Source: Cercozoa sp. M6MM
Taxonomy: Eukaryota; Endomyxa: Ascetosporea
Length of the DNA: 64,000 nucleotides
NCBI GenBank assembly: GCA_040357565.1
Contig: JBDODJ010000051.1
Direction: 5' to 3' (one strand)
Position numbers and translations under genes: made by a program. Positions 29,920 through 41,878 of this stretch are shown here, one piece after another. A model generated the notes under the pieces. It ran no database searches. It was not told the origin of the DNA and saw only the letters and a list, made by a program, of their open reading frames with translations. Numbering within the stretch: the stretch's first letter is position 1; each line of letters opens with the position of its first letter.

Positions 29920-32900
29920 ATGAAGGAGACGGATGCGCTGTTCGAGGCGATTGAAATGCGCTCGCGTCATGAGGTACATGAGGGCTGTTTGGCTGTGATT
30001 TGACATTGATTCTGTGGGATGAACCTAGGTGCTCGGCAAGCACACGCAACTCGGCTTTCGGACGCGTTTCCGCCGCATTTTGCTGGTATTCAAAACATTA
30101 ACAGGTCATCGTTTCCGCTTCGGGTATTTTAAAGTCTTAATTCAGCAAAACAAGGAGAAAGCAACTGCTCGAGATGCGAAGTTGCACAATGCGACGCTTG
30201 CTTTCTTGGTACATTTTTGTATGTGTTTCCATCAATTAGTCCTCTCTCCCTCCTTCCTTCCTTTACTTAAAACGTTGGCACAGGCGCAATTCGCTCGTCT
30301 GTGCGATGAAGCTTACCTGTAAAGTGTCAGCTAAAACTGAAATCAACGGAAGCTTATTTTTGTGGGTTGTTTTTGTTTTCGAAGTGAGAGAGACCTGGCG
30401 GCACTGGTGGAACTCGTGCGACAGTTTGCACGCTCGCTCGGAGTGCAAGACAAGGACTCCCTCAAGCAACAAAACAAGCGCCGGCCGCACCGAGTCAGTT
30501 TGCTGCCGCGAAGTGAGCCCTTCGACAATATGGCTCAGATTCTCGAACTTTTGCCGCTACGAACGAAAGCGCAAGTCGCGCGACTCGCTCTCATGGTTCC
30601 TTTTTGTTTTTGCTCTTTGTGGCCTTTCTAAATACAAGCCTATTTCACTTCTTTGTGCAGAAACATAATCTTGCACTGGCAACGGCCATGATTCTCGCTG
30701 ATATGCGCGATCTCGGTCCAGGTGATTCCTGTGTTTTGGGTGTTATTAGTGTTTGTACACTTGGACGTGTTTTGCACACTCGGACAGAACGCGGGCTGTC
30801 CGATTCGAGGATTTACGACTCACTGAGCGAGGCAAAACGACTGCGTCTGGTCGAGTACATGCTGGAAAAAGGACACGCTCGAGCGGCCTGGCATTTGCTG
30901 CTCGCACAGGTTATTTTAGCTCCTTTATTCTTTGTTCTTTAACCCTGTAACTTGCCTCTGTTCGTAGGAACTCGACATTCGCAAAATCGACAATCTGCGA
31001 AATCGCACGCTTCAATGTATGTCGAGTATTTTCTTCTGCTGTCTGACATATTACAGTTACCCCCCCCCCCCCCCAGTGGTCGGCGATGAGAGAGAAGGCG
31101 AAGCGCGTGTCGAGGCACTCATGGCAACTCTCAAAAGCAGCAGTTCGAAAGAGCCAAGTGTCGACGTGGCACGTGTCTTAGTGTCTGTCATCACAAAGCA
31201 CGCACACACCATCAAGCACGCCAACAACGACTCGTCCTCATCCGTCTTGTCACTCTTCGTACCTTATGTTTACTTCTCCCGACAAGAAGCTTTTTTATCA
31301 CGTTTCTGCCATCAACAGACGGCGCTGAAAGCTGTGGAATTACATGTGAACGACATGTACAGTTTTTTATTCACCTGAGTTAATTGTATGAAGACACCAA
31401 CATATCTGTAGTGGTCGAGAACACTTCCGTGACGCCATTGATAGCTGCTCGAGCTTCTTTCTCACCTTCTACGTAACTTGCTTCGGGTCTGAACATACCA
31501 ATCCCGCACACACACACTCTTTAAAAATAGGCGACACAACTGAGTATGAACGCCTCGCATGCGAAAGGCAAGGCCGGCTTCTTCCGCACGGAATTCGATG
31601 TACCACTTGTGTTTCAAACTAGACAGCTCAAAAAATGCAATACCTCTGTACAGGATCTGCGACGCATGTTCGCCTTGTTCTTGTGGCAGTACGAAGTGCC
31701 GCAACAACATATCAAACAACGAATGATCGCTTGGTACTCTTTTCCAATTTGTATGTGATTAAATGAATTTTCTATCCACAGGGAAGACATCAAAGCACTC
31801 AATGTCACTGCTGACACGGTTCAAACCTGCATGGACCTTGCGGTACACTTCTCTGTGTGTTTGATTACTTTTGTTATTGACGCCCGTTTAATCGCAGAAA
31901 GGCGACACTGAGCTGCAGAAACGCGTGTTTGCTGACCTGATGGCGGGTGTTATGGTGCCACGCCAAGACTTACGCGTGGAGCGACTCATGCGCAAGCTTC
32001 CAGAATTGCCAGATGGAGCTGCGGAAACCTTTGCCGACACTCTTGGTATTCCTCAATCTTCAGCGTTGCCCTTGAAGGCCAACTCTTACCTTTAAACTCT
32101 TTAGTTCGAGTACTCTGCACACACGGTTACGTTCCATTTTTCTTCAAATCTGCTGCCGACTTGTTCCAAGCGGTGCATTGTCTTAATTAGCTATCCTCGA
32201 AGTCATTTTTTGTGGTCTGTACAGCTACTTTCGCGTGTGGAAAGCAACGACGAACGTCAAAGAATCGTCGATAATTTCTCCAAGAAGCTTCGTGTGTTCC
32301 TGGCGACCGTAACGAATTGTTTCTCTGAAAATGATTTAAATCTTACTGAGTTTTTTACAGGGCACAGAATTCTTCAAGAACAGCGTAAACTCCTCTTCTA
32401 TTTTTATTTTTTATTTTCTTTAATGTTATGCTTGATGCTTGTGTCACAGAGGGACGGCAAGTCGCAAGCTGCACCGCTGGATCGACGCGCTGTTGCGCTG
32501 GCGCTGCAGCGTCGCGTGGACGGTCTCGATGTGCGGCAACTCTTGTCGCCGCTGCCGTTGGACTGCGCTTCTGACGAGTCGAGCGGCTCGGATTTCGTTC
32601 TTGATGCGACTGCTCAGATCGTGTGGCTACTCACCGGCGAGGTGAGTTCTCTCTCCTGTTCCTTTGTACCTTGTTTTACTTTCGCTGTATGTATTCAGGA
32701 GTTTGTAAAAGACAACGTGCACTCGCAGTTCTCGATCTCGTATGCTGTGCTTTTGTTTTTTGTGCACATGCTGGAAACTGCCGTGTGTTGGCAGACCACG
32801 ACAGCACGTGCACCAGTTGATTCCGACATCACAGGTCTTCGAAGCCGAACTCGCCGATCTCGCCCTGTACCGCCTGTCGATTGTTTGCATGTCTTGCATT

Positions 32901-34267
32901 TTTCGTTGTTTCCTGCAGGCATAGCGCAATGGCGATGCGCTACAGCGCTTCGAAAGCCGAGCATACGATTTTCCGGCAGGTAACCTTTCCTTGTTTTCCG
33001 CATTCTCAATTTCGCGAGTTGGTGTGTTCAGGGTTTGCTAACGCAACTCACGCGTCTGTTGCGGCTTTCTGCAACAAGCAAAAACGTGGTAGCATCGATC
33101 TTAGACTTTGAATTTAGTTGACGGTATGATCTTATTTTCCCGTAGAACATACAAGAAAATTGCGTGGCCGAAATCGCTCAAGTTTTGCAGACGTCGCTTT
33201 CACTCTCGTACAACTTTCTTTCTTGTATCTTATGAGTTGAATGATATACACTTTTTCCAAACAGGAAGACTGCCGTGCGAAAACTCTGTGTTGAACTCTT
33301 GTATTTTGGTATTTTTACTTGATCGACAAAAACAAATTTGTTCACAGAACAACTTGGTTCGCTGATTCGGTTTTTATTTGCAGGCGCACCGAAAGCAAGA
33401 GTTTCTCGGCTTCGTGATGAACTCTTGAGACATTCCCCGGGTATTGCGTACAGTATGAGAGTCGTTTGAGTGTTCTCCAGTCCACACTTGCAGAGAGCGA
33501 CGTTTCGGAACAGTTGGCTCAGTTGCACGAGAGCGTCATTTCTGGCACACTGTATACTTCGCTTTCAACTTTTAATTACTCCTAAGGCTTTCGTCTTGCA
33601 AATGCTTCGTTTTGTTTTCGCAGCGATAAATCGGCGGCTTGGCGTCTCGCCCGTCTTTCACAGCGACAGTTTTTGCAGTTTCACGCTTCGTTCTCAGACG
33701 GTGCTTTTTCTTTTATGTTTGGAACTCCACGAAATAATCGTTTGATCGTTCAAACAGAAAACCAAGTGCAAGCTTACTCACATCCACAGAATGCATCGGT
33801 ACATTCTCTCGTTCGTGATTCGTATCTTTATCAAGCAAGAGCTTGTTTGATGACTGTGCTTAGGCGCTGATTCGATTGGCAGCGCGGACGCAATCGATGG
33901 ACGTTTGCAGCCTGTATCCTTTTGTTTCTGGTCTCTGTTTGTTAGTTTTCTTATGTGAGGTGTGTTCAACCAGCCTAAAGACTATCTGGGAAGCTCCGAT
34001 TGAAGATCCACACGAGCAAGTATCCTTGCTGAACGCGCTGATTTCGATCGTTGCTGTCACTGACGGTGATGACGAAACTGACGGTGAGAATGATGACGAG
34101 AATGACTCTGAAAATGACGGCGGTGACGGCATCAATGACGGCATTAACGGCAGTTTGACCTTGCTGCCATTGACACGTGTGTACTCGCTTGCCGTTCTGA
34201 GTGGTCACCTGGCACGTCACTGGCAACTCCCGCTGCGCGAACGGTAGCTGACCCCCTGCCCCACATA

Positions 34268-34365
<98 letters not shown>

Positions 34366-35153
34366 GTTATGTTATGTTATGTTATGTTATGTTATGTTAT
34401 GTTTGTTATGTCTGTGAACAGCGAAAGATTAGCAAAGCATCTGCTCAAGTTCCTGCCGCGGTCTGGTCGACAGGTAAGATCTTCCCCTGTGTGTACACTC
34501 TTAAATGTGCTCACTTGTGTTGATGCAGGATGAACTCGTGGTGTTGGCGCGTTACATTTTGCAGCAATGTGGCGTCTCTGTGCTTGGTACCCTCCTACCT
34601 ATGTGTTCTGTTGTACAAGCACACGTGTCTCTTGGTACAGAGGAATCGCACGACCTCTTCTTGGCCGCTGCGTTGAACCGTGTCACCATTTCACTGTACT
34701 CTTGTTAGTCACACAGATACTCCAGCATGGTTTGTACGCGAACTGTTGACGTGTAGACCGCCTTCTTTAGCCGCCGCTCGCAGGAGAATGTACTACTTTC
34801 TTTCACCTGTCCAGTTGATGGTCACTTGATTGATAATAGATGCATTACTGTACTTGCAGAAAGATCGATTCGGCGACGGCTGCGGCAACGAAACTCGCCG
34901 TGCTCGCCTCGCGAGGTGCGTTCCTCCTCAGTCCCTCACGCTGTCTTTTTTTTTTGTCACTTCAATTTTGCTTTCGGAAACAGAGGAAGGCGCGGACGAG
35001 TGGTTGCGAGTCGCGCTGCGCTGCCTGGATCAGCCGTTGAATGCTCTGTGGGACCACTCGGACGACAGCTCGAATGACGGCACGGATCCGGACTGTCGGC
35101 TAAGCATTGAGAATGCCAATGATGCCGCTATTGCTCACGCAGAACTCGAGTAG
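29920..35153 (+). CDS. Large helical multi-exon protein, unrecognised
   Basis: A chain of about 25 in-frame exons. It starts MKETDALFEAIEMRSRHE and passes through VLGKHTQLGFRTRFRRILLV, RDLAALVELVRQFARSLGVQ, AKRLRLVEYMLEKGHARAAW, TALKAVELHVNDI, HICSGREHFRDAIDSCSSFF, DLRRMFALFLWQYEVPQQHI, KRVFADLMAGVMVPRQDLRV, LLSRVESNDERQRIVDNFSK, DFVLDATAQIVWLLTGE, GLLTQLTRLLRLSATSKNV, WRLARLSQRQFLQFHASFSD, an acidic Asp/Asn-rich insert (34.06-34.15 kb) and RLAKHLLKFLPRSGRQDELV. It ends ANDAAIAHAELE, stop by 35153. Composition is almost entirely amphipathic helix, as in alpha-solenoid scaffolds. I could not match it to a named family (tethering-factor or Rab3GAP2-like proteins were considered). It could in principle be two genes. 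The next gene starts about 100 bp downstream. Confidence 0.5.
34271..34402. repeat. Compound (GT)n-(TTATG)n intronic microsatellite
   Basis: About 90 bp of GT followed by eight or more TTATG units inside an intron of the large helical-protein gene, ending shortly before the acceptor TGTGAACAG. A clear two-part simple repeat. Confidence 0.97.
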
Positions 35154-35249
35154 CTCGTACTTTACTCAACGAAACAAAATACTTAAAAGTCGTCGATCGA
35201 TCCGATCGGGTTGCGTAATTTAGAGGCAGTGGTGTGACCCTTGAGTATT

Positions 35250-37012
35250 ATGATACGCCGGCACGCTCTTGCGCACGTGCGCTCGTCGTTCTGTCGACTT
35301 CTGACGGCGCAGGATGTGCTGCAGCACGTGGCCCAAAATGTACGTCCAGTGTTGGTCATAATCTAGTGTGCCGTACGGACTCGGGTCTTTGGTTTGGGCA
35401 GAAAACCGTCCCAAACTACGTGGCCTCGGCAGATGATGTACTGAACCTGGACCGCCAGGTGTTGTGTGGGTTCTACCGCGACGCGCAGCTTGAGAGCGAG
35501 TTGCTGGAACAGCTGCCGGCGTTGTGCACAGTGACCAACACGATGCCTGCCCTCACTGGTACAGTTAGTACGTTTTGTATTAAATTCGTTTGTCGAGTGA
35601 GCGATGTAGGACAAGTGCACAACAACGCACCGTCGATTCCGTCGTTTTTGGCCGCACTCGGAGCCTCTCGTATCAAAAATAGTGATGCCGCGCTTTGCTG
35701 GATCTATTGCACTATGGATTTGCAGAAACTCACCGCTCATTTGCGGAGTTTGTGGAATACCTGGCTCTCTTTGACGTGGACAACTTGATTGCTCGGTTTG
35801 TTGTTTGTGCCGAGTTCTGAGTATTCGTACCGATACGTGTGGCGTGTTGTACAGAGGTGTTTCTGTGTCGAGTTCGAATATCTTATGCCTGCTGCCGGTA
35901 GATTCGAATTTCGTTGCTGTCCTACGCTACTCTTGATGTTCTTGTTGGAATGTAAATACAGTCGAACCTGCTGCCGTCGGTTATTGCGCAAGGTCTGGTG
36001 CTTCTCGCACACGAACTAGGTAGCTTTCTACTTCAGCAGAGTGTTTGACAAAGTCACATCTGTTGATATAGACCAAGAGGCGTGGAGCGAGCAGGCAGAG
36101 CAAGTTCGAGAATTCATCCGTACTGCTTTTTATTTTGACTTGTGTTTCTAGCTGTATCCGACCTATCAACTACAGATGTGCACGTTTTCGATACGCTGTT
36201 TGACTACGAAACTGCAAAATCAGTTGCGCCTATTTGGGTATCTGGAATGCTTGATGTTATACTTTTGAGCACAGAGTCACGCTGTTTTTGCGCCTTGTAG
36301 GAACGAGGAAATTGGCAGAATGAAACAGAAACAGACCGACATTTTGAGGAGTTTTTGGAGCACGGACCTCTGTTTTTGGTGCACCCAAATGCTTTTTCAA
36401 TCCATGCCTGTCGAAGCATTCATGCGTGCTTTTTGGTGCTTAGACGCGAGTAGCGCAGCTTGTGGGCGTTTTCAACGCCACTGGCGACATCAGGTATCCG
36501 TCTGTAGATGATGGTCGAGTTTTCTTTCTCAGGATTTTGCCAACAGGTGTCTGCGAGCATTGCTGCGAATCGCTGCCGAAGATGATGCTGCTCCAGCGTA
36601 TAAGTGCACTTTGCATGGGCAAGCGCAAACAATATTTTCTTACAGAGAGGCAGCGCAAATCAGCGATGACGCAGCAGGGGCGCTATTTCTGGCGTTGCAA
36701 AGCGACCCAGAAATGTCGCAGCGACTCGCAGAGGATTCTGACTTGCCATCACAGCAGGCCACCTTGCTCGCCAACATCATGCGGGAAATCACTGCTGACA
36801 GCAACCAAGTCAACGAGAACGCGCCACAACTCTACTTTTCTCTGTGCGGCCTCCCGTCCGACGTCCGAGTGCAGCAGCAGTGGGCTCAGTGGTACGAGCA
36901 ACGCTTCTGTGCCGAAGCGGACGCCGAGTTCCGCGCCATTGAGCGCGAGTCGCTGGGACATTTGCTCGAACTCGCGGATGATGTGGAGGACTCCGACTCT
37001 CTCGCACAGTGA
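35250..37012 (+). CDS. Unrecognised protein, multi-exon
   Basis: The start MIRRHALAHVRSSFCRLLTA is followed by DVLQHVAQN, KTVPNYVASADDVLNLDRQV, LESELLEQLPALCTVTNT, APSIPSFLAALGASQTHRSF, AEFVEYLALFDVDNLIAR, FSRVFDKVTSVDIDQEAW, SDLSTTDVHVFDTLFDYE, FEEFLEHGPLFLVHPNAFS and a long final exon (about 36547-37012) of mixed polarity. The end is DVEDSDSLAQ. The segment SFAEFVEYLALFDVDNLIAR recalls the first helices of an RGS or related nine-helix bundle, but the later helices do not convince me. About nine introns are inferred; several internal joins are provisional. It lies about 100 bp downstream of the preceding gene in the same orientation. Confidence 0.5.
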
Positions 37013-37395
37013 TTACGAATTCGACGTACGGTACACCCGAGTCTCCGTCAGTCTGGTCAAAGGGCGGATTGGCTGGGCGTTTTTGAACTGCATGTAGGCG
37101 TTGTGGGCCTTCTTAAGTTTCCTTGACGAACTGGTTATTAACCCTTGGGTTTCTAGCATGTGTAGGTAGTTACTGTACCCCCTAGCATGTAGATAGGCGA
37201 GGTAGCTACTGTACGATACCCCCCCCCCCCCAGCATGTTACTTATTTAATCTCAGACGATCGCGTCGGATGTGTATTCGATTTTCCCCTGCGATGATGAA
37301 ACGAAAGACCAAAGAAAATTAAAGTAAACGCCTTGTAATACGAGCTAGTCGACAGTAGGAGTCGTTAGGTCGTTACACCGTGCCGCCAAGGGCGG
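37013..37395. other. Intergenic, convergent; imperfect ~50-bp duplication
   Basis: Convergent 3' ends. Between about 37150 and 37240 a unit of roughly 45-50 bp (GCATGT..AGGTAG.TACTGTAC..CCCC) occurs twice, imperfectly. The second copy ends in a run of about 14 C. Nothing coding is seen. Confidence 0.55.
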
Positions 37396-40121
37396 TTAGG
37401 CCTTACTTTGGAGTCGCATCATGTCAAAGTAGCTGTTTTGAAGCAGCGCGACCTCTCCGCGTATTCTCGTCAGCTCGATTTCGTAGTCTTCGCATTTCTT
37501 GCTGTACTCTCGAAGCTCAGCTCGCATACCCTACAGTAAATCCCCCACCAAGGTTAGATAGTTCACCACGCCTGGGCAACAGTATCAGTCTATTAGATGA
37601 TACCTTGTGCTGAGCACGCTTATCGTGCCAAGCTTGCACGTACAGTCGCAGTTGTTCGCGCGCTTCGTGACCAGGTTGCTTTGCGATGACTTTTCGCAGT
37701 TCAATATAGTCGGCTTCCTTGCGTACGAGTCGTTTTTCCGCAGCACGGAAATCGCTGTCGTGACGCACCAGAGCACGTGTGAGCCGACCCGACCTGCGAA
37801 TCAAGTCGTAGCGCTGCTCGTCTTGATCGCGCAGCTTGCGCCATCGATGAACATTGAGGGGACGGTTTAGTTCTTCGCGGAGTCGCTGCACCTTCAATCT
37901 CATACTCGTCACCTGGGTTTGCAAAGAATCACGATGCTCGTTGAGTTTTCGAAACTCGGAGAAGTGAGGATCCATCTGCTCGTATTTGTCGCTCAACTCG
38001 TCTCGCTTGACTTCCAATGCAATCAGTTCGCGCTGCTTCTCGCGAAATTGTGCTTCACCCTTCATGAAGAGCGACTGTTGTAAACGAAGCTTCTCGTAGC
38101 AGTCACCAAGTTCTGAGTCGCGTGCGTTGAGTTGCACCAGGAGAACTCGAATTTCGTTCTCCACGAGTTTTAGCTGTTGTTCTTCGTGAGCGTGTTCAGT
38201 CTGCCCTTCTTTCAAAACGTCGCGCATGCTACTTATGGCATGCGTACGATCTCGTGTCACTTCTTGGGCTTGTCTCATTTTGTCTTTAAGCTCTTGAAGC
38301 CGCTGCTGAAGTGAGTTGATTTCGCCGTTGATTCGCTCGACTGCAAAGTGCTCGCTAATAAAACCAGCGTCCTTTTCGTTCAATTCCTGTTTCGTGAAAG
38401 CTATTTGCTGCTTCAAATGCTTGTGTTCGAGCTCGTATCTCGATTGTGACGCTCTCTGCTGGACCATTTGCTCAAGGTATTGATCCCTGAGAACACAAGG
38501 GACGTTCCACACATATATCCTTCGAGCAAGGTCGGTGTCGGTACCGATCCTTGCGCAGAGCATCGACAAGTTGACTCTGTTGAGAGAGCTGTTTGTTCTT
38601 TTCGTCGATCAAGTGTGTTAGCTTTAATTGATCCGATTCACACAGACGCATGCGTTGCTCGGCTTTGGCGAGGCGGACATCCATGACAGCCTCTTCTTCT
38701 TCCTTCTGAAGAATGTTGTCTCCTTCTTCCTCCAGCGCAGTGGCCAGCTGCTGACACCCTCGTGTGGCATTCCAAAGTTCTCGCTGGAGAGAGCTCTGAA
38801 TATTCTTGCCCATTCGAACGCGTGTTGCTTGAGCTTCAAGTTCGCGTACGGCAACGCTCTGTGCATCTCGTGCAACAGCTTCGTCGCGTATCACTGTGTT
38901 CAACCTTCGTTCCAGCTGTGTCGCCGCAGATTCAACTTCGTGAAGGTCGCTTTGGGCTTGCGAACTTTGTTTTGAGAGTTCCTTTACGGAGACACTCAAG
39001 CGAGAAAGTTCTGCATCCAACTTGCCTGTTGCTCGAACCATGAGACTTAGCGCCTTTCGCTCCACTTCGAGTTCTTTCCTCACCTTTCGTTGTACCGATT
39101 GTCTTGCGGCTTTTTCTTGCTCAAGCTGCTTCACATCTTCACGCGCCGCAGAGAGATTGACACGGAGTTCCGAGTTCTCGAGCTCTAAGCCCTCCTTCTC
39201 TTTCGACACGAGTTGTATTGAGGCGCTGACGTTCGTCTTCTTGTTTTGTATCTCGATGAGCTTGCCACGAAAGTCGACGAACTGTGTTTGGAGACGTTCC
39301 TGAGCTTCGACGGCTTCCGTCCTGTCGCGATTCAACTCGTCGATAGTACGAGCCAATTCTTCGGCCCGAGACTCAAACTTCCGTAGCAGTTGCACATCCT
39401 TTGGGATCACGGACTGAGCTTTTCGCAAGTCTGCCTTGAGCAAAGCTAGGTCGCTGCTTAACTTTGCGGACTCTTCTTCAAGATTTGCCACTGCGTCGGC
39501 CCTCTTTTTAAACAGCACGCGCGCTTCGGTCAACAAGCTACGCTGAGCATCACGGCTGGCAGCTGCCTGCTTTTGCTCTTCTTCAAGAGCTTCGATTTTC
39601 TTACTTCCTTCTCGCTCGAAATCCTCGTGGCATTTTTCATGTTGTGTTTGAAGGTCCACCAACGACTTTCGCAGGTTCGAAATGTTGTCAAGTGTGCCGG
39701 TTATTTCTTCGCTCATCTGAAGTTTCTTGTCCCCAATGTTCTTGCGCTCTTTCTCTGCGTCTGCAAATTCCTCGTTTATGGACGCAAGCATTGCTTTACA
39801 CTCCTCTTTTTGCTTCTGGAGTGATTGTGTCAGATCCAACAGCTCACGGCACTTCGCAACAAAGCGTGACTCCGAGTCGTGCGACTTGCGAAGTGCGTTT
39901 TGAAGCTTCTCCATCTCGCGCACATACAGTCCAAGTCGCTGGGAGGTGCTCGGGTCACGCACTGTGACGACGAAGCGTTCTTCGATTTCGCGTATTCGCA
40001 GTAACTCATCTTCGCCGATCTGCGAGGTCGATACCGAGGTGCCAGTGGCGAAACTCGAACGTGTTCCGGAACTGCTTTCACCCGAAGGGTGCGCGACAGA
40101 GCGCTCGCCCTCTGCTGACAT
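37396..40121 (-). CDS. Cilia- and flagella-associated protein 58 (CFAP58/CCDC147)
   Basis: A long coiled-coil protein of about 870 residues, close to the family's usual length. Three exons only: the introns lie at about 38488-38545 (begins GTACCGAC) and 37530-37608. It starts MSAEGERSVAHPSGESSSG and is helical throughout. The diagnostic family block is present in the C-terminal half: LNRPLNVHRWRKLRDQDEQ, then YIELRKVIAKQPGHEAREQL, then GMRAELREYSKKCEDYEIE and NSYFDMMRLQSKA. CFAP58 is an axonemal and manchette-type protein needed for flagella, so its presence implies a ciliated life stage. Stop TAA is at 37396-37398, ATG at 40119-40121. Having only two introns is unlike its heavily split neighbours. 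Confidence 0.9.
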
Positions 40122-40313
40122 GCGTTGCTGTAGTGTGCTAGTGAAGCTTTACAGCGCTAGAAGTTTCAAACTTTAGTCAGTCCGAGCATTTCTTCCCTTC
40201 AGAGAAACGCTGAAGGGGGAGGGGTGCCTTCTGTCGGTCGACTTAAAAATACTTATTAAATGCCCTCCCTCCGTCGTTTATTATACAGCAACAGTCAGTT
40301 ACCGTCGGCTATT

Positions 40314-41018
40314 TTAGTACGCAAGCTTGTACGCGATTAATGTGGCAAAGGTCAGCAACGAGAGGACGTGAAAGCCGACATCTGAAAGGAAGCACACCAA
40401 GGAGGCAGCTATATCAGCCATAAATATAAGAACAATATTTTACATACCAATCAACGCTGCAGTGCAGTGGTTTTTTCGGTCGCGCATCGGCCAAATTGCA
40501 TCAACGAACTTGAAAGCAACGTCGACGACTGCGAATCCTCCCGCGAGAGCAAACGGCGATGCCGTCGTTGAGGCAGCCTGCCCGGAACGCAGTTTTTAAT
40601 TTAAAGACAATTTGTTGCAGTTTAAAGTGTTTTACTGTGACAGCGAACGCCTGGAACGCCACTGCATGAGCGACAAGAGTGCAAATATTGTTCTTCTTGC
40701 GGTACATGTGCCGAATCTTCAGTTTTTCCGGGCTCTGTTTTCAGTATCCACTTTGATCTCATATCTACGTTTTTAACCATCCACTTGAAACTGAAGGGAG
40801 CCTACGTGAGCTGCGCGGTGCCAAGCATTGTGAAGCAGCAAGTGATACCAAACATACGCAATGCCCATCGTGCATGTCGGAGCAACCAAGAATCCTACGC
40901 ATCGCAATCACCGATATCTAGAAGACTGTGATGCAGTTTAAGTTTTGCTTTTCAGTTGCTAAACTGAAAGCGATAAATTTACTGTACATTTACCGGGAAG
41001 AGGGAGCAGAGACGACAT
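40314..41018 (-). CDS. Small multi-pass membrane protein
   Basis: Four short exons join in frame to about 130 residues. The protein starts MSSLLPLPGFLVAPTCTMG, has hydrophobic helices around GIAYVWYHLLLHNAW, CTLVAHAVAFQAFAV, SPFALAGGFAVVDVAF and VLSLLTFATLIAYKLAY, and a basic loop SPEKLKIRHMYRKKNN between the first two. The stop TAA (40314-40316) directly follows the last helix. It resembles no family I know; a small organelle-membrane protein is possible. Its start is about 860 bp from the divergent tyrosinase gene. Confidence 0.65.
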
Positions 41019-41878
41019 TCTCGAGATTTACTGGAGAGATGGTGTACTGTTCGGGACTGCAACGCGAGAGTCAGCGTTAAATGCTACCATTCAGTTTCAA
41101 CAGCCTTGTTTACTAGTTTTTTTATATTTCCACTCCAGGTGTGCAAGACGGGGTTGGCACGTCGTTGATCTCGCTGGAAACCGAATAAAGCAATTTTAAT
41201 GACAAACATGAAATTGAATTAAAGAGTTTTGGAATGCAGATTATCCTAAGGGCTTGAAGGTGATTGCTTTCTCCTGGGAGGTTTCATAAAAGCTCAATTC
41301 AATTGTTTCTCCTGGGAGGTTTTCGTGCAATATGCTCGATGAATTTCACATTAGCCCATCTCGAAACTGTCGATGACATGCGAGGTTGGTGATTTGTTGA
41401 GATATCGCGAGTATTTAATCGAAGAAATAGCGATGTTGATTTAAATTTAAAGCTCTCATGAAAAACCTCCCTGGAGTTGAACCAGTGCGGCAGTTTGGTC
41501 AGTTGGAGAGAAACGTTGCGGAAGTCTCCGCCAGACGTACCACAACTGACGCTAAAGCGTGTGCTAGGAGAACCCACTCAGACGTTGGCTTGGAATATTG
41601 TTTGCAATCGCGACTCAGTTTCACTTCGGTTCTTCGGGAGCTTTTCTTCTTGAATTACGGAGTTTGTGCGATATCCGAATCGTGAAAGGAGGACAGAAAT
41701 CCGGCGATCTTTGAACGGTCAGTTAGTGTGACAACGACAAAGCGACTGTCTCTCGTCTGGCTCCAAAGTGGTACCCCCTGAAACATCCAGTTTTTACCAG
41801 TGAGTTTCGCGAAACGGCGGTTTCAGACTCAACTTGAACTGACACAGCTTGGGTGAGAGGGTATGGGATTGGTGTAGA
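41019..41878. promoter_or_regulatory. Divergent upstream region with repeated CTCCTGGGAGG words
   Basis: The longest gene-free stretch of the middle region (860 bp), between divergent genes. A 17-bp word (TTTCTCCTGGGAGGTTT) occurs at 41268-41284 and 41306-41322, and an inverted near-copy at 41461-41475. These could be protein-binding sites or the remnant of an inverted-repeat element. Open frames across it on both strands look non-coding. Confidence 0.5.

Noticed and set aside
35250-37012. A second RGS protein, from the segment SFAEFVEYLALFDVDNLIAR
   Set aside because: Only the first helices resemble RGS; the expected VNI and terminal FLxSxxF motifs are missing in the downstream exons.
40314-41018. 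Second V-ATPase proteolipid
   Set aside because: The helices lack the membrane glutamate and the conserved GxGxGxG packing of proteolipid subunits.
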